Of a stretch of 64,000 nucleotides of DNA, positions 1-7,643 are shown in pieces. Position 1 is the stretch's first letter; each line of letters begins with the position of its first letter. Below the pieces are notes generated by a model. The model did not search any database, was not told where the DNA came from, and saw nothing but the letters and a program-made list of their open reading frames with translations. The translations under genes and the position numbers were made by a program. Source of the stretch: Plebeiibacterium marinum (GTDB lineage Bacteria; Bacteroidota; Bacteroidia; Bacteroidales; Marinilabiliaceae); contig NZ_JAPDPI010000017.1 of NCBI RefSeq assembly GCF_026013615.1, positions 1 to 64,000 on the forward strand. The letters run 5' to 3'.

Positions 1-32
1 CATACGTAAAGGTTTCTGGGATAATGTTTAGT

Positions 33-95
33 TCAACAAACCCTCCAATGTGTAGGGTATGCAAGCAACCCTACATTAGAGGCTAAGTGTTGTGC
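33..95. repeat. attC-like site Z
   Basis: An imperfect inverted repeat with arms at about 34-57 and 69-95 and an 11-base loop; its core TGTAGGG/CCCTACA is perfect. It opens with CAAC (34-37) and closes with GTTGTGC (89-95). On the minus strand its right box reads GTTGAAC, which fits GTTRRRY exactly. It lies directly behind the stop codon of the 100-924 gene. Confidence 0.6.
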
Positions 96-99
96 TTAG

Positions 100-924
100 T
101 TATTTTATCCAATCACTTCTAAATTTCATTTTATTATAATCTAATATATTTTGATTTAGAGTATTTGCTGAAGCTTTTAAAGCAATCTCATATTCTAAAA
201 CTTTCACTTGAAATTGCTTTAATGTTATATCATAGTATTCAAAGTCTTTTTGATACATTGAAGTTAGTTCAAGGTATTCAATAAGATTAGGATAATTCTC
301 ATTTAGTAATAAACTCTCAATCTTATTTGTTAATTCAGAATGGACAATACTCCTTTTTTTTATTTTAATCCTACAAAAATCATCATAAATCTTAAAAACT
401 TCATTATCCATTAAATTTGGTTCTGATTTAGAATTTGAATCCATTATTTTCTGATATAATTTGATTCCTGTATCATCTAATTTTACTTCATAAGTTAGGA
501 TTTCATTGTTAATCTTCTCAAACATTTTATTAGTTTCATCCAATATTGATTTCACAATCAAACATTGAGATACTATATTATTAAAGATTCTATTCTTATC
601 CTTTTTATTGCCTTTCTTTCTATTAAATATGAGTTTATGTAGAAGTTCCTCATTTTGTATCACAATTTCAGGTTTTAGGCTTGGCTCAATATACCAATTT
701 CGATAATCTTCTTCTTTAATATTATTAACTAACCTTATATAACCATCTATTTGTTTAGGTAAACTTTCAATTAATCTATTTAAATTCCACTGTATGTATC
801 CATTTGAATTTCTTATGCGATTATTGTTCGAATAAAGTATTATCCATTCACGAATTATAAACCCAAGGAAGAAAGTCATTATGGATATTGATGTTGTAAA
901 TATTACTGTATCAGGAATGTTCAT
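100..924 (-). CDS. Cassette-borne hypothetical membrane protein
   Basis: No family recognised. The 274-residue product has one hydrophobic segment near the N-terminus (about residues 6-28, containing FFLGFIIREWII) followed by a long charged, Lys/Glu/Asn-rich, probably helical body, so a single-pass anchor with a cytoplasmic domain is likely. The ORF track starts at a GTG (954), but that codon lies inside the arm of site A; the ATG at 924 lies just outside it and is preferred. The stop codon is 4 bases from site Z. This is the only gene of its cassette (about 89-1066). Single-pass proteins of this sort are common among cassette and defence-island genes, but nothing here shows a function. Confidence 0.75.
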   Translation of the reverse strand: MNIPDTVIFTTSISIMTFFLGFIIREWIILYSNNNRIRNSNGYIQWNLNRLIESLPKQIDGYIRLVNNIKEEDYRNWYIEPSLKPEIVIQNEELLHKLIFNRKKGNKKDKNRIFNNIVSQCLIVKSILDETNKMFEKINNEILTYEVKLDDTGIKLYQKIMDSNSKSEPNLMDNEVFKIYDDFCRIKIKKRSIVHSELTNKIESLLLNENYPNLIEYLELTSMYQKDFEYYDITLKQFQVKVLEYEIALKASANTLNQNILDYNKMKFRSDWIK

Positions 925-940
925 CGTTTTTTCATAATTA

Positions 941-1075
941 AGCACAACGGCCACGTATATGAAACGTTTGGCATTTCGGAGAGCAAACCTGTCAAACCGC
1001 TACAATTTTCATTAAATGTAACGGCCTTAAAATTAGCACTATCCGCCAAATGTTTTATATACTTTGTTAGGTGCT
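941..1075. repeat. attC-like site A
   Basis: A large imperfect inverted repeat. The left arm starts AGCACAACG and contains GTATATGAAACGTTTGGC; the right arm (about 1042-1075), read on the other strand, contains GTATATAAAACATTTGGC and starts AGCACCTAAC. The central 60-70 bases are unpaired or variable. The right box GTTAGGT (1066-1072) fits GTTRRRY, and its complement ACCTAAC fits RYYYAAC. With its 135 bp it is among the longer attC-sized elements. It separates the 284-codon ORF cassette from the restriction-modification cassette. The 156 bases from here to the stop of the next gene hold no convincing ORF. Confidence 0.7.
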
Positions 1076-1231
1076 GGGCTTTATTCATTTTCAATCACTT
1101 ACGTTTCATTTATGCACTAATTTTTGTTTTATCAGGGTCGGCATTTTCCAGTGCGTTTGGGCAGGCATACTCTTTGACAAGTTTTGGTCGTGCGTCGGCT
1201 TTTTTGAGCGACTTGGCAATGTGTATGACTG

Positions 1232-3823
1232 CTATGCGTTGGCTAATTTAAGTCCGTGTGCAACTAAATAATTCTCTAAAACTTTTAGGCGTTCCTTTTC
1301 AATCACAGCCATATATTTTTCAATAAAATCAAAATCAATTTTTCCATCCTTAGTTGGTAGTTGAATCTTTGTTTTATTCATTGCATCACGGTTAAACTTG
1401 TTTCCATAATCATATTTTTTTGTCGTAACAACTCTACAAGCTGAGATTATCATTTTAGCAATTGATTTATTAAATGGTTTAAATCTTGGAACTAAATGTT
1501 GAATATGGGAATAGCCAATAAAGTCTTTCTCTTGATAAAACATAGTTTCAGCTCCCATTGTTGTGTCAGAGCAAGTAATGGTGTTTCCTTTATTTTTAGC
1601 TTCTAAATTAGAAAACCCCATTACTCCGTTGTCTGTTGAAGAATTTGAGATTAAAGGTACAGTACCATCTTTGCTTAATATTTCTTCGTTCTTGAGTTTG
1701 TAATATTTTGTTGGGTTAATATCAAATAAGTCACCTAGATTATACTCACCCCATTCAATATCCTCTAACGACAATTCAGAAGGAATTACTATCTGACCAT
1801 TGTTTTGATTTTTTAAAATTGTCCCAACTTCCCAAGCTAGATATTCACCAACAGTTTCCTTAAAATCTTTTAAGGTCGGTGTAGTATCAACAGGAGCTGT
1901 CTGATTCCAATCTGCACCGTGGTTAGGGTCAATAAAACCCTCATAATATTCACGTTCTGTAAAAATATTCAATTTACTTTTGCCAAAACGAACCAAGTTG
2001 ACAACTTCTTCATACCGTTCTTTAGCGCGGTCAGTATCCTTTAGGTTGTTACTTGCTTTTTTTCTATTTGCTCTTGTGTAACCGTCATTTGAGAAATCTA
2101 TGAATTTTACAATGTCATCTTTATGATGTTTTTCATTTACTTTAAACACATAGATATTAGTGTTTACGCTAGATTTACCTATAAAGACATCCACAGGCAT
2201 TTTAATACTTGCCAAAAGGGTATGTTTTGCTAAAATTCTTTTGTTGTAGTCAATAGCTTTACCCGAACCTGATGAGTTTTGGATAATAATTGCAGCATAA
2301 CCCTTATTCATCATGCCTAAAGCACGCTCAACGAAGTTCATTCCATTGCCAGGAGCTGAGTAGGGTGGATTGAGTATGAATGCGTCAGCAGGGAATTGAT
2401 TACCTGATTTACCAAAACCATATTTACCATCAAAGTCTTTAATGGAGTCGAGATTTAAGATATTTGAACTACCATCGCCCATCAAAATCATATTTAAGAT
2501 AGCCAACATATAAATATCTGGTAATAGTTCTAATCCAAGTAATTGTTCAGCTTTTATTTGGACTTCCTTTTTTGTAAGTTCAGATGGTGATTTAATAGTA
2601 TTTTTTGCATCATTCAACATTTCATTCATTGCTGCAACCAATAAACCTGCTGAACCTGTGGCAAAATCCCATACAAACGAATCTTTGTTTACTCGTGTTA
2701 ATTTTACAAGGAGCGAAGCAACATAAGACGGAGTTAGCACAACATCATTTAATTTGTCTTGTGAAAATCCTAGCCAGCCATACATTTCATTGAAGAGTTT
2801 GCCTGTAAAGTCAGTTGTTAAACCAATTTTATAGTAAATACCTAAATCGTCTACGATTTTTGTAAATACTCTTTTTAGTTGACTTTCACCATTTTCAACT
2901 TTGTTAATATTCTCCGTAGTAAGTGTGTTATCTAAAGCTCTTGTAACAAATAGTTTTTTTTCGTTCGGTATATCCTTAATATCTAAAAAGGCTTTTATTT
3001 TCCGTAAAACAATATCACCATCTGTATTACCTTTTTCATTAGAAGATTTCAAATCAGATTTATCTAACGCTGAAACTTTATTAGGCACCCCAATTGTTGC
3101 CATAATAGAGGCTGCGACTAAATAAACACGGTCTTTTTCACTTATCCCTTTTTCGTTATCAAAAATATGTTGGTTTAGTTTGGTTAAAGTTTGGTCTATT
3201 TCACTTTCTCGCTGCTCCTTTAGTTTGTCAAGTTCTTCTTGTGTAAGTTCAAGCGTTTTAACCTTTTCTATGAAAGCGTCAAAATTATTAGGTGCTAAAA
3301 ATGAAAAGTCAGTGTAATCATCAATCTTTTGACCTGCCCCTAGATTGTTTTTTGAAACATAGTACACACCTATTTCGTGATGAATTTGCCCTGTTTCATC
3401 TTTGTAACCAGTCATTCCGATAGAAATAATATCGGTGTAACTTGTGTGATGAAGTAAAGCATTGGCATAATGAACAGCACCGTTTACTGCAAACGAGTTT
3501 ATGTTTTTAAAATTAGGTTCGTTCTTTGCCGTTCTATTTTCAACTTGACCGTCTTTATCAAGTTTTACGAGTTTATCCTTATAGCCTTTATACTCAATGA
3601 GCACAGGATAGAAGTCTAAATTTTTATCTTGAAGTAATATTTTGGCATCTGGTCGATTTGCACCTGTACCTCCGTTTTTTGTGAAGTAATCAGAAAGAGC
3701 TTTATCTATTTCTTCATTAACTGATTCTTGCTCTAATTTATAAGGTAGTTTATATGATTTTAGCCAACCGTTTGCTAAATCTGCTATATTTGGTTCTATT
3801 GATTGGATATTTTTCTTTGCCAT
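1232..3823 (-). CDS. Type IIG-like restriction-modification enzyme (nuclease-methyltransferase-TRD)
   Basis: A single-chain enzyme of 863 residues that probably both methylates adenine and cuts DNA. Domains in order: an N-terminal PD-(D/E)XK-like nuclease with RPDAK (57-61) and IEYKG (76-80); a helical linker; an N6-adenine methyltransferase with motif [11 protein letters not shown] (386-395) and motif IV NPPY (485-488); and a C-terminal target-recognition domain from about 695 onward, resembling type I specificity-subunit repeats. The order matches BcgI-type or other IIG systems in which one protein carries all activities; no separate S or R gene lies nearby. An AGGAG sits 14 bases before the ATG. 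It is the sole gene of the largest cassette. A two-subunit BcgI arrangement with a second gene elsewhere is possible. Confidence 0.85.
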   Translation of the reverse strand: MAKKNIQSIEPNIADLANGWLKSYKLPYKLEQESVNEEIDKALSDYFTKNGGTGANRPDAKILLQDKNLDFYPVLIEYKGYKDKLVKLDKDGQVENRTAKNEPNFKNINSFAVNGAVHYANALLHHTSYTDIISIGMTGYKDETGQIHHEIGVYYVSKNNLGAGQKIDDYTDFSFLAPNNFDAFIEKVKTLELTQEELDKLKEQRESEIDQTLTKLNQHIFDNEKGISEKDRVYLVAASIMATIGVPNKVSALDKSDLKSSNEKGNTDGDIVLRKIKAFLDIKDIPNEKKLFVTRALDNTLTTENINKVENGESQLKRVFTKIVDDLGIYYKIGLTTDFTGKLFNEMYGWLGFSQDKLNDVVLTPSYVASLLVKLTRVNKDSFVWDFATGSAGLLVAAMNEMLNDAKNTIKSPSELTKKEVQIKAEQLLGLELLPDIYMLAILNMILMGDGSSNILNLDSIKDFDGKYGFGKSGNQFPADAFILNPPYSAPGNGMNFVERALGMMNKGYAAIIIQNSSGSGKAIDYNKRILAKHTLLASIKMPVDVFIGKSSVNTNIYVFKVNEKHHKDDIVKFIDFSNDGYTRANRKKASNNLKDTDRAKERYEEVVNLVRFGKSKLNIFTEREYYEGFIDPNHGADWNQTAPVDTTPTLKDFKETVGEYLAWEVGTILKNQNNGQIVIPSELSLEDIEWGEYNLGDLFDINPTKYYKLKNEEILSKDGTVPLISNSSTDNGVMGFSNLEAKNKGNTITCSDTTMGAETMFYQEKDFIGYSHIQHLVPRFKPFNKSIAKMIISACRVVTTKKYDYGNKFNRDAMNKTKIQLPTKDGKIDFDFIEKYMAVIEKERLKVLENYLVAHGLKLANA

Positions 3824-4057
3824 TATATATTATATTCTCCTAATTCTTCAATTTCATTTATAAAATTTCGCAATTTACAATTTTCTGTTGTTAATCTGTC
3901 AGCTGAGCGTCGGCAAAAATTTGGCTCTTTTGCAAGCAGAAGCATCGGCTTGTGTGTCGGAGCTTGTAAATGTGCCAAATGTGCGTTGGCTTTTCGTTTT
4001 ATTTGCGGGTTGGCAAAACAAAAATTAAGTTTGCACTGTCGCTCGTTTTTTAGCCTT
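3824..4057. other. Non-coding leader of the restriction-modification cassette
   Basis: This stretch lies between site B and the methyltransferase start and should carry the promoter. It is richer in GC and in short motifs such as GCCAACGCAC and GCCGACGC than its surroundings. Similar wording (GCCGACGCAC) recurs behind the gene at about 1186-1196, so both flanks of the cassette share composition. An 82-codon ORF on the minus strand ends with its TAA overlapping the methyltransferase ATG, but most of its sequence is low in coding character and I do not call it. Confidence 0.4.
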
Positions 4058-4120
4058 GCACCTAACGTCAAGAATAAACCGTCGTTTTAATGCGGTTTTA
4101 TTTAGTGTTGTACGTTGTGC
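4058..4120. repeat. attC-like site B
   Basis: The left arm begins GCACCTAACG (4058-4067) and includes AATAAACCG. The right arm read on the other strand is GCACAACGTACAACACTAAATAAAACCGC, giving a long imperfect stem with a loop of about 10 bases. ACCTAAC fits the RYYYAAC box. GCACCTAAC is the exact complement of the other end of the same cassette (1066-1074). Confidence 0.7.
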
Positions 4121-4305
4121 GGTTTTACCTTATTTATACGAATTTCAATTTTTTGCCCCAGTCTTATGTTGTAAAAATACTCTATTTTGTTTAATCATTT
4201 TACCTTCTTTGGGGTATTCTTTATGAAAAAACACCTGACAACTGATACGTTTTCCCTTCCAAAACACCAATTTCTCACAACAGGACATACCTTTCCCATT
4301 GCTTT

Positions 4306-5526
4306 TTATGCTGCATTATTATCGATAAACTCATTTTTTATTAAATTTCTTCTTCTAAAAATATTTTGTTCCCCTTTGTACATTTGCTTTATACTGGTAT
4401 ATAAATATTCCTTTCTAATATTACAGTGTGGACATATTAAACAATCCTCTTCTTTTTCCTCCTTATCTTCTTTTTTTTGTTCGGTTTCTTCTTCCTTTTC
4501 TCCTTTATAGTAGTATTCTTCCGGTATTCGTCCTTTATTGGAATACAGTCCATAATACCTTACTATTCTAAAATATTTTAGGGGAACATGTTGTAATAAT
4601 CGTGAAAAAAAATCTTCGTAATCTAATTCCAATTCCCGTTCTATAGCTTTGCCATTTATATCTTTATGCTTATTATCCTTATACCTAAACGATATAGAAC
4701 GCCCTTCTATGCTGGTTATCTTGTATTCACTTATACAAGCTCTTTTGGAGTACCTTCCTATATATCGGATAACCTGAGCGGGTATTTGCATGGATGGTTC
4801 TAAATGTAATATCCATCGTTTTGCATTGATATTATTTATGAATCGTAAAAACTTTTGTCTGTTTTCAAAATCATGTACTAAAAACCCTTTATCGAACAAG
4901 TTGATTAATCCATCTTCAAATATTACCTGAAACTTCTGCTTTAAAAATTTATAGTTAACGTAATCACCTTTTATCTCCTTTAACAATCCTGTCTCCCTCT
5001 CAATGCCTCCCCATGATACAATCATATGCACATGACAATGATATTCTTTGGTCTCTCCAAACGTATGCAGTACACTTATTATCCCAGGTTGTAGTTTATA
5101 TTTATGTAACATCCAATCTTTTAATGTTGCGGATGCACTGCGTAGTAATAAATCCAATAAGGGTTTTCTATTTCCTTTTATTAGGCTATTCAATCCATGC
5201 GGTAATGTCATGACTACGTGGCGATGAGACAAATTTAGCATTTGACTTTTTATCCGGTCTGCCCATTGTAAGGTATCCTGCCAACTGCATGTCGGACAAA
5301 ATCTATTCTTGCAGCTATGGTATACCTGGGTTATCTCTCCACATTCCTTACATACGTAATGATCTACGCCTAAGGCTTCTGTTCTGCATAACCGTAAGGC
5401 ATTAACTGCCTTATATTGTTCCGGGGTGATGTATTCTTTGGGGTTTTGCTTATAAATATCCCACCATTGGTCAAAATAATCGGCTAATCGATATTTTTTG
5501 GGTTCCGGGTGTGATAGTTTATTCAT
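4306..5526 (-). CDS. IS91-family transposase (HUH/Y-type)
   Basis: A 406-residue transposase of the rolling-circle IS91 type. It has an N-terminal zinc-finger region with Cys pairs (CKEC, CKNRFCPTC, about 59-80), the HUH metal motif HVH at 165-167 in HCHVHMIVSWGG, and the nicking-tyrosine region RYIGRYSKR at about 254-262, all typical of Y2_Tnp proteins. The C-terminus has an acidic/lysine tract followed by a CxxC pair (CLICPHC), possibly a second zinc ribbon. The start ATG directly follows the TAA of the 88-codon gene, so the two are probably translationally coupled. Both genes fill one cassette between sites B and C; I could not fix IS termini, so it is unclear whether the IS jumped into a cassette or is itself the cassette. 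Confidence 0.88.
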   Translation of the reverse strand: MNKLSHPEPKKYRLADYFDQWWDIYKQNPKEYITPEQYKAVNALRLCRTEALGVDHYVCKECGEITQVYHSCKNRFCPTCSWQDTLQWADRIKSQMLNLSHRHVVMTLPHGLNSLIKGNRKPLLDLLLRSASATLKDWMLHKYKLQPGIISVLHTFGETKEYHCHVHMIVSWGGIERETGLLKEIKGDYVNYKFLKQKFQVIFEDGLINLFDKGFLVHDFENRQKFLRFINNINAKRWILHLEPSMQIPAQVIRYIGRYSKRACISEYKITSIEGRSISFRYKDNKHKDINGKAIERELELDYEDFFSRLLQHVPLKYFRIVRYYGLYSNKGRIPEEYYYKGEKEEETEQKKEDKEEKEEDCLICPHCNIRKEYLYTSIKQMYKGEQNIFRRRNLIKNEFIDNNAA

Positions 5527-5793
5527 TTATTCTTCTTTCACCTCTCTGGCTATATCATACGCTTCCATCACAAACTCCATTATCAACTCCTTTTTTCCTT
5601 CTTTTATGCCATAGATATTATCATCATAATCTACAACTATTACTGCATATTTGCTATACAGTTTATCAACTTCTTCGTCAAATATTTCATCTGCATCTTT
5701 TCGAGGAAAGCCATCTTCATCATAGAAGAATCCAAATTGATCATCTTGGTTGAATAATTTAAACTCTTCTTTACTTATACTTAGTTCTTTCAT
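5527..5793 (-). CDS. Small acidic protein coupled to the IS91-type transposase
   Basis: Not recognised. The 88-residue, Asp/Glu-rich protein is predicted to be soluble, with no signal or membrane segment. Its stop codon TAA is followed immediately, with no spacer, by the transposase ATG, which implies co-translation and a job linked to the transposase, for example an accessory or regulatory subunit. IS91-type elements usually have one gene, so a conserved partner would be notable. Site C begins about 45 bases upstream of its start, leaving only a short promoter space. Confidence 0.65.
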   Translation of the reverse strand: MKELSISKEEFKLFNQDDQFGFFYDEDGFPRKDADEIFDEEVDKLYSKYAVIVVDYDDNIYGIKEGKKELIMEFVMEAYDIAREVKEE

Positions 5794-5836
5794 TGCCTGT
5801 TGTCTTTTGGGTGCCTACTGGGTTATGCTAGCATTA

Positions 5837-5903
5837 CGTACAACGTAAAGTATATGTTGCAGCGATAGCGACCCGTAGGGTGCAATATATACAGTGTTAG
5901 TAG
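5837..5903. repeat. attC-like site C
   Basis: The left arm ACAACGTAAAGTATATGTTGCA pairs with the right arm TGCAATATATACAGTGTTAGT (one or two mismatches and small bulges), leaving a 19-base loop. The right box is GTTAGTA at 5896-5902. It separates the IS91 cassette from the P-loop cassette. A second, weaker inverted repeat (GTAGCTGGCGG with CCACCGCTACTAC) follows at 5901-5934. Confidence 0.7.
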
Positions 5904-5988
5904 CTGGCGGTTTAATTACCCACCACCGCTACTACGAAGCACTAAAAAAGAAAAGCGAAGCGTGGGGGTTATTTTAAAACATACAGAT

Positions 5989-6630
5989 ATGAAAATTATT
6001 GGATTAAGAATTGAAAAGTATATTGGCAAAAAAATTTCTGGACATAATTTAGACTTTGAGTATAATGATGCTGAATTTGAAAAGCACATTATACTTGGAT
6101 TGCTTGAAGACAACAGAAAGGTAGAAATTGAACTAACCAATGAAGAAGGTGTATGTGGCTCTGGTTGGTGTACTGCTTCTTGGGGTAACTTTGAAGTGAA
6201 GCACGTTGATAAATTTAATGGGTACACACATAAGCCGATTAAGGAGCTTATTGTTGATGATGTTAATGAAAGCGCAGAATATATAAGCAATAATGTTTTT
6301 AGTGTAGACCATAATGGAGGCTGTGATTATTATCCAAGTGGAGGGTATAATGTAAATATGGACTTATTTAAAGCTAATGGCAGAGGTAAGGAACTTAGAC
6401 CAACCTATATATTTTCTGGTGAAAGCGGAATAGGTAAAAGTGCATTAGCCTTGAAATTTAATAAAGACACTGTAGTGTTTGAAACTGACGCATACGACAC
6501 TTTACCAGATGTGATAATTGCCGATGTTATTGTTTTGGGAAACAAGCATAAATACACTATTAATGACATTAAAACTAAGGTTGAAGATACTGAATTGATA
6601 GTGTGCTCTTTTACCCCAATTGCCCAATAG
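5989..6630 (+). CDS. P-loop protein of unknown function (cassette-borne)
   Basis: A soluble protein of 213 residues from the ATG; the ORF track starts at a GTG 27 bases earlier. The first two thirds resemble no family I can name. A Walker A-like P-loop GESGIGKS lies about 60 residues before the C-terminus, preceded by a strand (YIFSG) and followed by a FETDAYD segment and a VIVLGNK strand. The chain therefore seems to end in a very short nucleotide-binding fold, too short for a full NTPase. It is the only cassette gene on the plus strand, so site D, not C, lies at its 3' side. The gene resembles a recurrent uncharacterised group as far as I recall, but I cannot confirm this. Confidence 0.7.
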   Translation: MKIIGLRIEKYIGKKISGHNLDFEYNDAEFEKHIILGLLEDNRKVEIELTNEEGVCGSGWCTASWGNFEVKHVDKFNGYTHKPIKELIVDDVNESAEYISNNVFSVDHNGGCDYYPSGGYNVNMDLFKANGRGKELRPTYIFSGESGIGKSALALKFNKDTVVFETDAYDTLPDVIIADVIVLGNKHKYTINDIKTKVEDTELIVCSFTPIAQ

Positions 6631-6702
6631 GGCAAAAGCGGGTGGGGCTTTTCTTTTTTTTTGTTCCAATTACGCAGGAACTTTGATACGAGAACAGAAC
6701 CC

Positions 6703-6846
6703 CCGCTTGCTACTAACGTGTTGCGGCTATGGCCTGTTCCGCTTTTTGTTTGATTCATATAGTTACATAAAATCACCCAACCTCGCAAATCCATTTTACT
6801 TACCAAATTGAGCAGCGGTATAGGCTATTAGCCGCTGTTGGCAACT
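6703..6846. repeat. attC-like site D
   Basis: The left arm TAACGTGTTGCGGCTATGGCCTGTTCCGCT (from 6714) pairs with the right arm read in reverse, CCAACAGCGGCTAATAGCCTATACCGCT. The centre of about 70 bases is unpaired. The boundary 6703-6717 is complementary at 13 of 15 bases to 5896-5910, the other end of the same cassette. The stop codon of the 142-codon gene (6828-6830) lies inside the right arm. Confidence 0.72.
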
Positions 6847-7256
6847 GCCATTCTTATTTTTTCTTTAAATTCATTTATCGTCTTGCGATTTCCTCCTATT
6901 TTTAATATTCTATCACTAAAAGAAGGTGAAAATTTCACTTTTACAATTTCATCATCTGTTTTAATTGATATTATATAAGAATCAAAGAAAGTACGATATA
7001 CACTTGTTATATCTTCTAGATTGTATCTATATTTTTTTATAAAATTTGAAACGAATAGATATTTTTCATCATATGATACTTTCTTAATTTTACCCAATTG
7101 AATATACTGTATAACAGTAATAATCAAAAAAAACACAATCATTCCCCGTGAATTCTCTTCAATTACAGAATTTAAAACTAATGCTAATAAAATCGGAATC
7201 AAGGGAACAATAAATTTATAAATAGCAGTAAAAGAACTTGATATAATAATTGTCAT
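6828..7256 (-). CDS. Small two-TM membrane protein with a possible PH-like domain
   Basis: Not assigned to a named family. The 142-residue product begins with two hydrophobic stretches (about residues 10-28 and 35-52), then a polar strand-rich region (YLFVSNFIKKYRYN, SYIISIKTDDEIVKVKFSPS) that reads like a bacterial PH-type fold often found behind two TM helices. It would sit in the inner membrane with the domain in the cytosol. It is the first cassette from the recombinase side, and its stop codon lies within the arm of site D, so gene and recombination site overlap. Expression is probably driven from the 7.3-7.6 kb spacer. Confidence 0.7.
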   Translation of the reverse strand: MTIIISSSFTAIYKFIVPLIPILLALVLNSVIEENSRGMIVFFLIITVIQYIQLGKIKKVSYDEKYLFVSNFIKKYRYNLEDITSVYRTFFDSYIISIKTDDEIVKVKFSPSFSDRILKIGGNRKTINEFKEKIRMAVANSG

Positions 7257-7294
7257 TTCTTTATTTGTTTTTTTTGCAGTATTGCTTTAGGGTT

Positions 7295-7304
7295 GTTGCC
7301 AACG
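7295..7304 (-). other. Site E: simple recombination boundary, possible attI
   Basis: GTTGCCAACG matches the complement of the other end of the cassette (6837-6845) at 9 of 9 bases and has the same AACG core as sites A-D, but no large matching second arm follows. Only a short GCCAA/TTGGC pair is visible (7299-7325). Integron attI sites are likewise simple, adjoin the integrase gene and supply only an R'-type core, so this is the natural candidate for the primary site. It could instead be a degenerate terminal attC. Confidence 0.4.
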
Positions 7305-7643
7305 TTTCGCTAAATACATTGGCTTTATATATATTATATGCAAGGACAACCACCCTTGTAACTAACTGATTTAACGAACATATATATGTTTTATATATAT
7401 TTGTTTATGATTTTTTTTTGATTTTCTATTCTCTGGATATATAGCCATTATTTTTTGATTTCTTTTGTTGTTCACCAAACAAATATACTAATTTGTTCTT
7501 CTATTCAATAACGCATGTCATTAATTTAACAACTGCATACAGCTCCGCCAACTGAGTCACATAATATATACTCATTATCTATTATTTTTAAATAAAATCC
7601 CTACAATCCATCACCCCATATTTTTTTTATTATTTATATGATC
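7305..7643. other. AT-rich spacer between cassette array and recombinase gene
   Basis: About 340 bases without a supportable ORF on either strand. It contains alternating TATATA stretches (7326-7342, 7380-7402) including the palindrome ACATATATATGT. If the system works like an integron this spacer would hold attI and a cassette promoter on the minus strand, but I see no clear TTTG/TAnnTTTG pair. Confidence 0.4.

Noticed and set aside
1071-1271. 66-codon plus-strand ORF starting in site A
   Set aside because: Cysteine- and phenylalanine-rich composition of an antisense frame, starts with GTG inside the hairpin and overlaps the 3' end of the methyltransferase gene.
3823-4071. 82-codon minus-strand ORF whose stop overlaps the methyltransferase start
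   Set aside because: Only the last 20 residues look protein-like; most of it crosses the GC-rich cassette leader and its start lies inside hairpin site B. No family is recognised.
6405-6806. 133-codon minus-strand ORF opposite the P-loop gene
   Set aside because: Antisense shadow that runs through site D; the plus-strand frame has the P-loop motif and better codon character.
7380-7402. TATATA-rich palindrome as a replication or transfer origin
   Set aside because: No iterons, no rep or mob gene beside it; simple AT alternation is common in this genome.
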